The notes under the pieces were generated by a model. The model saw only the letters and a list, made by a program, of their open reading frames with translations, had not been told where the DNA came from and did no database searches. The translations under genes and the position numbers were made by a program. A DNA stretch of 11,026 bases from positions 1 through 11,026 of the forward strand of contig JBIICS010000096.1 in the NCBI GenBank assembly GCA_044238735.1, written 5' to 3'. Below, in pieces: positions 1 to 5,978 of this stretch. Numbering within the stretch: the first letter of the stretch is position 1; each line of letters begins with the position of its first letter. The DNA comes from JBIICS01 sp044238735 (GTDB lineage: Bacteria; Bacteroidota; Bacteroidia; UBA4408).

Positions 1-336
1 GGCTTGAAAATAAAGTTTGTAATTTTTGTAGTTAATTAAATTACTCCCCGATAAATTTAACAGGTAAGTAGCTGAATCTCCCGAGCTTAAATTGGTTATC
101 GAAAAAGAATTTCCAGCAATGGTGTTTGCTGTAAATGCATTATTGCCACTAACAGTTCCTCCGGTTTGCGAATAAAACGTACTATCGCTATACCATATAC
201 TGCTTATGCCGGGAGAATTGTTTGCAGTTAAACTACTAAAAGTAGAACCAGAATTAAAATTGTAATTAATTAGTGTGGTTTGAGAATATAAAGCATTCAC
301 AAACAAGCTAAGAAGGGCCAGAATTAATTTTTTCAT
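1..336 (-). CDS. N-terminal part of a secreted protein (partial, runs off left edge)
   Basis: An open frame of 112 codons reads from an ATG at 336 to the window edge without a stop. It begins MKKLILALLSLFVNALYSQ, a typical signal peptide with a Lys pair, a hydrophobic core and likely cleavage before the Gln at residue 19. The mature part is rich in Ser, Asn, Thr and Gly (motifs such as NYNFNSG, SGNNAFTANT and LNLSGSN), a composition common at the start of long Bacteroidota secreted or type IX-exported proteins with beta-sandwich folds. The C-terminus, where a sorting domain would sit, is outside the window, so export route and function cannot be read. A TAnnTTTG -7 element lies about 80 bases upstream of the ATG. 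I do not recognise a specific family. Confidence 0.8.
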   Translation of the reverse strand, partial: MKKLILALLSLFVNALYSQTTLINYNFNSGSTFSSLTANNSPGISSIWYSDSTFYSQTGGTVSGNNAFTANTIAGNSFSITNLSSGDSATYLLNLSGSNLINYKNYKLYFQA

Positions 337-349
337 AAATAAATTTTAT

Positions 350-403
350 GAAGATGGTTCGGAACAGTAAGATATTACCGGAGCCGATAGGGTATTCACC
401 TTC
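350..403 (-). promoter_or_regulatory. possible structured 5' leader of the secreted protein gene
   Basis: In the minus-strand transcript GAAGGUG (403-397) can pair with CAUCUUC (356-350), a 7-bp helix with one G-U. It encloses about 40 bases that contain smaller complementary pieces (UACC with GGUA; UCGG with CCGA). The segment is clearly more GC-rich than the flanking AT-rich spacer. It matches no riboswitch class I know, and it may be fortuitous folding. Confidence 0.25.
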
Positions 404-417
404 TTTTTAAGACAAGC

Positions 418-425
418 CAAAAATA
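418..425 (-). promoter_or_regulatory. -7 promoter element (TATTTTTG) for the left-edge secreted protein gene
   Basis: On the minus strand TATTTTTG matches the Bacteroidota -7 consensus TAnnTTTG exactly. A TTTG at 444-441 could be the -33 element, but the 15-base spacing is shorter than usual. Transcription would start near 411, giving a leader of roughly 75 bases before the ATG at 336. Confidence 0.5.
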
Positions 426-457
426 CAAAACATCCTTAAACAAAGGATAGTTATTGT

Positions 458-494
458 TTAATAAATCTTTAAAATATTGAGAATTATTTATTAA
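458..494. repeat. 9-bp perfect AT-only inverted repeat just after a stop codon
   Basis: TTAATAAAT at 458-466 is the exact reverse complement of ATTTATTAA at 486-494, with a 19-base loop. It starts 2 bases after the stop of the 533-residue gene. There are no G-C pairs and no clean T-run after it, so it is a poor intrinsic terminator. In such AT-rich sequence it could occur by chance. Confidence 0.3.
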
Positions 495-496
495 GA

Positions 497-2098
497 TTAT
501 TTTGGTTTACCAACCTTTCCGGGTGATTGTTTCGGATTGCTGAAATTTTGCGGTTTTGCAAATCCATTTTGATACATTATAACTTTCTTATCGGTAAAAG
601 TTGCAAATTCTTTTTTATCCAAGATATCTAAAGGATATTCTGTTTTTTCATATCCGGAAGCTTCTAATATCACTCTATAGTGTCCTGCAGGTAATGCTAA
701 TATAAAATTATGTTTTAAGGGGTTATATCTAAAATCACCCGGATAATTCTTAGAGGTTCCACGATCAATAACGGTTATATTTAAATCACTAGCATTAAAT
801 GCAGTACTACTATCATTCATAAATAGTTTTGTAACCACCGCTGTTAAAGGCGCTTCCACAGAATTAATAATAACTCTATATATATCAAGATCGCCATACC
901 CTTCGTCTCTTACAGCAGAGATGTAGGCTTCGTGCCCACTTTTGGATACTGCATAATGTAAATCATCTTCAGTGGTATTTATAGGAAATCCAATGTTTTT
1001 GGGTTCCGACCAAGTATTGGTTTGAGTATTGAATGTACTTTTAAAAATGTCAAATCCCCCTATATTATAGTGCCCTTTAGAACTAAAGTATAATGTTTTA
1101 CCATCTTCTGTTAATTGAGGAAAATCTTCGTCGTATTTAGAGTTAACAACAGGACCTAAATTTTGAGGTTCGGACCATTCGTTTCCAGGAAGTTTTCTAG
1201 AAATATAAATATCGGTTCCTCCCTTTCCTCCTGGTCTGTTAGATGCAAATACAAGTATATCTTCATTTTCATTGGTAGATCCCGAACTTTCGAGGTATTT
1301 GGAATTAATGTTTAAACTAAAGGGCTCGGTAGCTCCAAATCCTTTTTTATCTTTATGCGAAATATATAAATCACCTACAGCTTCAGTATGGTCTATGTAT
1401 ATAAACATAGATTTTCCATTAGGTGTTAACCCAACACATTCTTCATTTTCTGCAGTGTTTATCATGGTACCAATACTTTTTGCTTTTTGAAATTCGCCAT
1501 TCACATCTTCAGTAATAAAAATATCAGAGGAGTATAAACCATCATACTCTAATACAGCACCCGGACTCTTTCTTCTGGTTGTAAAAGCAACGTATGATTC
1601 GTCACTAGGGCAAAATGGATAATAGTCTGCATATTCAGAGTTGATGTGCTTTCCTAAATTTTGGAAAGTAACATTAAGAGGATTTTTTGTGATTTGTTCA
1701 GCGTGAATAGTAGTTTCAATTAACCAGTCAACTGTATTTAAATCATTTCCTTTTGCTTTTTCCTTAAATTTATTGAATGCTTCTCTGGCTTTTTCAAATT
1801 GATAATTGTAATGATAGGCTTTACCAAGTTCAAGCCAGGTTTCGTGAACAAATTTAGGTTGTTTAACAATAAATTCTAGATAAGGAATTGCGTTTTTTTT
1901 GCCCAAATTGGCGTTTAAATAACATTGAGCGATTTTATAATTTATTTCAACATCATTCTTCTTTTTCTCATAATCTTTTAAGAATAGCTTAAGAGCCTCT
2001 TTATAATTTTGAGTTGCAAAATACTCATCAGCAGTTTTTATTTGCGCAAGCGCAAAAAACGTGTAAAGAATTGATAATATGAGTAAATAAAATTTCAG
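497..2098 (-). CDS. PorE-like exported TPR/PD40-propeller protein lacking the OmpA-like domain; CTG start
   Basis: About 533 residues if started at the CTG at 2098. No ATG lies near the 5' end: the frame is open back to a TAA at 2107-2105, and the only candidates before the signal peptide are ATT (2104) and CTG (2098). From CTG the protein would begin MKFYLLILSILYTFFALAQ, a complete signal peptide, which is why I prefer it. A TTG at 1906 would delete the signal peptide and the first TPR. TPR-like helices span roughly residues 20-140 (NYKEALKLFL, YKIAQCYLNA, YQFEKAREAF). PD40 propeller blades cover about 155-410, with repeated LYFSS/DIY motifs such as FASNRPGGKGGTDIYISRK. A carboxypeptidase-regulatory-like beta domain covers about 420-490. 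It then ends in a short Pro/Lys tail where its neighbour continues into coiled coil and OmpA-like domain. It is colinear with the 709-residue gene 74 bases upstream and is probably co-transcribed with it. The role is inferred as a periplasmic scaffold; it could also be a decaying duplicate. Confidence 0.8.
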   Translation of the reverse strand: MKFYLLILSILYTFFALAQIKTADEYFATQNYKEALKLFLKDYEKKKNDVEINYKIAQCYLNANLGKKNAIPYLEFIVKQPKFVHETWLELGKAYHYNYQFEKAREAFNKFKEKAKGNDLNTVDWLIETTIHAEQITKNPLNVTFQNLGKHINSEYADYYPFCPSDESYVAFTTRRKSPGAVLEYDGLYSSDIFITEDVNGEFQKAKSIGTMINTAENEECVGLTPNGKSMFIYIDHTEAVGDLYISHKDKKGFGATEPFSLNINSKYLESSGSTNENEDILVFASNRPGGKGGTDIYISRKLPGNEWSEPQNLGPVVNSKYDEDFPQLTEDGKTLYFSSKGHYNIGGFDIFKSTFNTQTNTWSEPKNIGFPINTTEDDLHYAVSKSGHEAYISAVRDEGYGDLDIYRVIINSVEAPLTAVVTKLFMNDSSTAFNASDLNITVIDRGTSKNYPGDFRYNPLKHNFILALPAGHYRVILEASGYEKTEYPLDILDKKEFATFTDKKVIMYQNGFAKPQNFSNPKQSPGKVGKPK

Positions 2099-2172
2099 TG
2101 TAATTTATATTTAATTAGATTTAAAAATTAACAACAGATGGCTAAATCTATTTAACTAAAAATTGACAAAAA

Positions 2173-4302
2173 TTATTCCAAAACTTTAAAATAGATAAAT
2201 TGGAATTTCTCATATGTTTTGCGGTTTTCGGCAAAATCAGACATGTATTGCGGACCCCCTACTTTATAATCAAACGTAACTATTTTTAAGTTACCCATTT
2301 CTTTAACACCTGCATCTTTTAATTTGGAAAACAATAAATTTTTACCGTTCTCGCCACGGGTTTTTGCTAATTCAATATTTCCGTTAAATGATTTTGTTGG
2401 CACTTTAGAGGCACTTGCTTCAACCTTAAGTTTAATTTTTTTACCAGCTTTAAGTTCACCGGCAACATAATTTATGAAATTGGTAAACTCTGCGTCGTCT
2501 ACGTCTATTTTATTTTTGTTGTATGTAAAGTAATGCATAAATTCCATCGCTTCTGCAGCTTTGGCTTTTGCTTTAGCATTTTCTTCGGCTTCTTTCTGTT
2601 TCTGTAACTCGGCCTTGCCTTTTTCAGCTTCAGCTTTTGCTAATGCACTTTGAGCAGGATCTTCGAAACCTATCGGTTTAATCATAACCTCTCGGTGAAT
2701 TTCGTTATAACCTGTTCCGGGTGGTACAACAATTTTTTCTACGTGCGGAGCAAATCCAGCAACATCATAGGTTACAATATAGGTTTTGCCTGGAAGAAGA
2801 GTTAGTACATATTTGCCATTTGTTCTTGCTCTTGATATGGCATAGAGTTCTCCATTTTCCTCCATGGTAACCGTAATAGTATTGTCTCCCACTTTGGATT
2901 GTCCATTGATAAATATTTTTCCGGTAAGTAAGGTAATGTCAGTTTCTTTTCTATCCATTTCAATCATATAGATATCCTTTTCACCAAAACCTCCCTCGTG
3001 ATCAGAAGAATAATATGCTCTTTTACCATCTGCAGAAGTAACAAAAAACACGTCATCATCTGTGGAGTTTATCGGAAAGCCTAAGTTTGAAGGGGCACCC
3101 CAAACACCTTCTTCGTTCTGAGTACTAAAGAAGATATCAAATCCACCCATAGACTGGTGTCCATTAGAGGAAAAATATAAATCCTTATTATCCGGGTGAA
3201 TAAATACTCCATCCTCGTCGTACTTAGTGTTAATCGTTGGTCCTAAATTTTGGGCTTTACTCCACTCGCCATTCGGGAGTTTATTGCAACGATAAATGTC
3301 TCTTCCGCCAAATCCTCCCGGTCTATCGCTAACGAAATATAATTGCTGACCGTTAGAACTAATACTTGCATGGGTTTCCCAATATTTAGTGTTTATATCA
3401 GACCCTAATTTTTCAGGCACAGACCATACATCACCATTTAATCTACTAAAATATAAGTCACCATCCTGGCGCTTAGATTTAACTGCTTCGTAAATAAAAA
3501 CCATATTACCATCAGAAGAAACAGAGGTAGCTGCTTCATGATCCCATGTACTAATATTTTCTCCCAACTGTCTGGCTTTTTCCCAGCTTCCATCTTCTTT
3601 TTTATGTGCATAATAGATGTCTTCGTAATATTGACCATCATCTGTTAAGCGACCACCAGTGCTGCCCTCACGTCTAGAGGTGAAAATGATCATGCCTTCG
3701 TCTGCGGTTACGCCCGGAGCATAATCAGGATAAGGACTATTAACACTGTCTCCTAAATTCGTTATTTTTATATTAACAGGCGATTTAACGATTTCTTTTC
3801 CGTACTTACACATCTCAATCTGATGATCTAAATCATCCAAACGGTCAAAATCTTTAGCTCTAATAAAAGGTCTGAATTTTTCAAAAAATTCAATGGCTTT
3901 ATCAAATTTATAATCGTGATGATACGCTTTAGCCATAAAGTAATAAGCCATAACTGGAGCATGTTTTTCACTGGCCTCAAATTCAATATACCGATCTGAA
4001 ACATCTAATACGGCTTTTTCGAGATAAGGTATAGATAAAAGTTTTTCACCGGTAATATTCATGTAACAAAAACCTACTTTGTAGTTAAGATTTGCATTTT
4101 CCGGTTCCTCATTATGTAACTCTAAATATATTGGGAGTGCTAAAAGATAATTTTCATTTATTATATGGAATTCTGCGTCGGAATAGCGACTTGAAAAACT
4201 TTTTTTGTTATCATCGGTTATAGGCGCTTTTTTTTGGCTGAAGGCATTTAATGAGATGGTTATGTAAAATACCAATAGGGCTAATAGTCTTAATTGTTTC
4301 AT
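2173..4302 (-). CDS. PorE-like exported protein: TPR, PD40 beta-propeller, CarboxypepD_reg-like and OmpA-like domains
   Basis: 709 residues from the ATG at 4302. The frame extends to a TTG at 4326, but that overlaps the -7 element, and the ATG gives a proper signal peptide (MKQLRLLALLVFYITISLNA, cleavage near AFS/Q). Helical TPR-like repeats run about 43-165. PD40 blades follow at about 180-448, with recurring motifs such as SDRPGGFGGRDIY, YFSSNGHQSMGGFDIF and INTKYDED. A carboxypeptidase-regulatory-like domain lies at about 460-525 (KIFINGQ, GKYVLTLLPGKTY). An Ala/Lys/Glu-rich probable coiled coil spans 550-588, and an OmpA-like region fills 590-709. This order is that of PorE of Porphyromonas gingivalis, a peptidoglycan-associated type IX secretion component. 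The signal peptide here is not a lipoprotein type (no lipobox Cys), so orthology is not certain. The usual GHTD stretch of OmpA_C is replaced by VEASASKVPT. It likely forms an operon with the shorter paralog downstream. Confidence 0.85.
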   Translation of the reverse strand: MKQLRLLALLVFYITISLNAFSQKKAPITDDNKKSFSSRYSDAEFHIINENYLLALPIYLELHNEEPENANLNYKVGFCYMNITGEKLLSIPYLEKAVLDVSDRYIEFEASEKHAPVMAYYFMAKAYHHDYKFDKAIEFFEKFRPFIRAKDFDRLDDLDHQIEMCKYGKEIVKSPVNIKITNLGDSVNSPYPDYAPGVTADEGMIIFTSRREGSTGGRLTDDGQYYEDIYYAHKKEDGSWEKARQLGENISTWDHEAATSVSSDGNMVFIYEAVKSKRQDGDLYFSRLNGDVWSVPEKLGSDINTKYWETHASISSNGQQLYFVSDRPGGFGGRDIYRCNKLPNGEWSKAQNLGPTINTKYDEDGVFIHPDNKDLYFSSNGHQSMGGFDIFFSTQNEEGVWGAPSNLGFPINSTDDDVFFVTSADGKRAYYSSDHEGGFGEKDIYMIEMDRKETDITLLTGKIFINGQSKVGDNTITVTMEENGELYAISRARTNGKYVLTLLPGKTYIVTYDVAGFAPHVEKIVVPPGTGYNEIHREVMIKPIGFEDPAQSALAKAEAEKGKAELQKQKEAEENAKAKAKAAEAMEFMHYFTYNKNKIDVDDAEFTNFINYVAGELKAGKKIKLKVEASASKVPTKSFNGNIELAKTRGENGKNLLFSKLKDAGVKEMGNLKIVTFDYKVGGPQYMSDFAENRKTYEKFQFIYFKVLE

Positions 4303-4323
4303 GGACAATAATGTAAATACGAA

Positions 4324-4331
4324 CAAATTTA
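4324..4331 (-). promoter_or_regulatory. -7 promoter element (TAAATTTG) for the PorE-like gene pair
   Basis: TAAATTTG on the minus strand fits TAnnTTTG exactly and lies 22 bases before the ATG at 4302, giving a short leader of about 15 bases. No good TTTG -33 box is visible. The position argues against translation from the TTG at 4326, which overlaps the element. Confidence 0.5.
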
Positions 4332-4464
4332 ATTTTTAAAATCTTTATTTAAAAGTTATTTAAAGGAAGTTTCCGTTTTTTTGAAGTTTTTATTCAATAA
4401 TTTTTAATCATTTAAAATATTACACCATAAATCCAGAAAAAGTTGATTGAAATTTGATATACCT

Positions 4465-4499
4465 ATAAAAAACAAGCCCGAAACTTACTTTTCGGGCTT
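4465..4499 (-). terminator. intrinsic terminator of the E2 acyltransferase gene
   Basis: A perfect 10-bp stem (4474-4483 paired with 4490-4499, core AAGCCCGAAA) with a 6-base loop is followed on the minus strand by a run of six T (4472-4467). It begins 10 bases after the E2 stop codon and separates E2 from the PorE-like pair. Confidence 0.9.
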
Positions 4500-4509
4500 A
4501 GGTTTGGTT

Positions 4510-5847
4510 TTATATTTCACGATTAACGTCAAATTGCTCCAGATAGTCTGCTACTCTCCTAACAAATTGTCCTCCCAAAGATCCATCCACCACCCTATGG
4601 TCGTAGGAGTGGGATAAAAACATCATGTGACGGATACCAATGGTGTCGCCAAAAGGAGTTTCAATTACGGCCGGCTTTTTACGAACGGCACCAACAGCCA
4701 TAATTGCTACTTGTGGCTGGGGTATAATAGGCGTTCCCATTACATTTCCAAATGATCCAACATTACTAATCGTGTAGGTTCCTCCTGATAATTCATCTGG
4801 AGTTAATTTCCCCAGGCGAGCTCTATTGGCCAAGTCATTTACTGATTTTGTTAAACCCAATAAATTTAATTGATCCGCCTTTTTAATAACCGGAACAATT
4901 AAATTACCGGAAGGTAAAGCCGTAGCCATCCCAATATTTATATCTCCACGTTTTATAATGTTGGTTCCATCAACCGAAATATTAATCATTGGGAAATCTT
5001 TAATCGCTTTAACTATGGCCTCAATAAATAATGGTGTAAACGTTAGTTTTTCTTTCTCACGTTTTTCGAATTCTTTTTTAACCTTATCTCTCCACATTAC
5101 CAAATTAGTTACATCCGCTTCCACGAAAGAAGTTACATGCGGAGAAGTGCGTTTACTTGCCACCATATTTTCGGCAATTATTTTACGCATTCGGTCCATT
5201 TCAATAATTTCATCGTTTGGACCAACCGGTAGGGCCGGTTTAACGGGTTCGGTTTTTGGAGGGGAAATAACAACGGGAGCAGCAACAGGCTGAGCGCTTA
5301 TTGTCGGTTGAACAGTTGTTGTTGGTGCAGCTGTTTTATTTCTGTTTGGAATATAATTTAATATATCTGTTTTAGTAACTCTTCCTTCTTTGCCGGTGCC
5401 CGGAATGGTATCGAGTTCGGCCTGACTTATACCCTCTTGCGTGGCAATATTTCTTACTAATGGAGAATAAAAACGATTCTCGTTAGAACTAATTTTTTCC
5501 GCAACTGAATTTCCGTTAGCCGAGACAACTGTTGCAGGAGCAGGTGCTGAATTGTTTGCTGCAACTGTTGGGGCCGACACAGGTTGTGGTGCCGCTGGTG
5601 TTGCTCCCTCTTTACCAATTTGGGCAATTATGGCTCCTACCTGAACTACTTCACCTTCGGCAAAATTCCTTTTTATTAAAATTCCTTCAAACGGAGAAGG
5701 TACTTCAGAGTCTACTTTGTCGGTAGCAATCTCCAATACAGGTTCATCAATTGCAATTTTATCACCCTCGTTTTTAAGCCATTTTATAATAGTAGCTTCT
5801 GCTACACTTTCGCCCATTTTAGGCATTAATAAGTCAAAATTTGCCAT
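4510..5847 (-). CDS. dihydrolipoamide acyltransferase (E2) of a 2-oxoacid dehydrogenase complex, branched-chain type
   Basis: 445 residues, a normal length for a one-lipoyl-domain E2. It transfers the acyl group from E1 via lipoyl-lysine to CoA in the cytoplasmic 2-oxoacid dehydrogenase complex. The lipoyl domain (2-78) has the modified lysine K44 in ATDKVDSEVP. An Ala/Pro-rich linker (81-115) leads to the E3/E1-binding domain (about 126-166, YSPLVRNIATQEGI...GRVTKTDILNYI). A second Pro-rich linker (168-210) precedes the catalytic domain (about 211-445), which has H417 and D421 of the HxxxDG motif in SYDHRVVDG. The MGESVAEATIIKWLK and DKVDSEVPSP signatures resemble branched-chain or multi-substrate E2 proteins (bkdB/bfmBB type) more than SucB or AceF, but substrate is not proven. 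No E1 or E3 gene adjoins it; it has its own -7 element and terminator, so it appears monocistronic. Confidence 0.95.
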   Translation of the reverse strand: MANFDLLMPKMGESVAEATIIKWLKNEGDKIAIDEPVLEIATDKVDSEVPSPFEGILIKRNFAEGEVVQVGAIIAQIGKEGATPAAPQPVSAPTVAANNSAPAPATVVSANGNSVAEKISSNENRFYSPLVRNIATQEGISQAELDTIPGTGKEGRVTKTDILNYIPNRNKTAAPTTTVQPTISAQPVAAPVVISPPKTEPVKPALPVGPNDEIIEMDRMRKIIAENMVASKRTSPHVTSFVEADVTNLVMWRDKVKKEFEKREKEKLTFTPLFIEAIVKAIKDFPMINISVDGTNIIKRGDINIGMATALPSGNLIVPVIKKADQLNLLGLTKSVNDLANRARLGKLTPDELSGGTYTISNVGSFGNVMGTPIIPQPQVAIMAVGAVRKKPAVIETPFGDTIGIRHMMFLSHSYDHRVVDGSLGGQFVRRVADYLEQFDVNREI

Positions 5848-5868
5848 AATTGTTTGTTATAACGGCTG

Positions 5869-5876
5869 CAAAAATA
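5869..5876 (-). promoter_or_regulatory. -7 promoter element (TATTTTTG) for the E2 gene
   Basis: TATTTTTG on the minus strand matches TAnnTTTG and lies 21 bases before the E2 ATG, implying a very short leader. A convincing TTTG -33 box is not seen at the usual distance. Confidence 0.5.
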
Positions 5877-5911
5877 AGCTTTTTATCCCGGATTTAATAT
5901 TTTTTATATTA

Positions 5912-5931
5912 CAATTGTTTCCGTTCAATTG
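5912..5931. repeat. pair of CAATTG palindromes, possible operator upstream of E2
   Basis: CAATTG occurs at 5912-5917 and again at 5926-5931, separated by 8 bases (TTTCCGTT), so the two sites also form one 20-base interrupted palindrome. It lies about 36 bases upstream of the proposed E2 -7 element, and about 47 bases after the stop of the glycosyltransferase gene. It could be an operator or a weak hairpin; there is no T-run to make it a terminator. Confidence 0.2.
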
Positions 5932-5978
5932 ATTTATTGATACTTAATAAATTATGTAAAGTATTGATTTTAAGAATA

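Noticed and set aside
1904..1906. TTG as the start of the shorter PorE-like gene
   Set aside because: The frame upstream encodes a further 64 residues including TPR helices and a signal peptide, so this TTG is internal.
2099..2172. Separate promoter or terminator between the two PorE-like genes
   Set aside because: I see no hairpin with a T-run and no exact TAnnTTTG in the 74-base gap, so co-transcription is the simpler reading.
3438..3641. 67-codon minus-strand frame inside the PorE-like gene
   Set aside because: It lies wholly within the coding region in another frame, with low-complexity, uncharacteristic protein sequence.
4303..4326. TTG at 4326 as start of the longer PorE-like gene
   Set aside because: It adds eight residues before a well-formed signal peptide and overlaps the TAAATTTG -7 element; the ATG at 4302 fits better.
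4474..4499. Plus-strand use of the E2 terminator hairpin
   Set aside because: The stem is symmetric, but there is no plus-strand gene in the window that it could terminate.
4958..5293. Plus-strand open frames opposite the E2, glycosyltransferase, nrdA and PorE-like genes (for example this 111-codon one)
   Set aside because: All are antisense to strongly supported genes, have no domain signal, and contain residue patterns expected from complementing the real codons.
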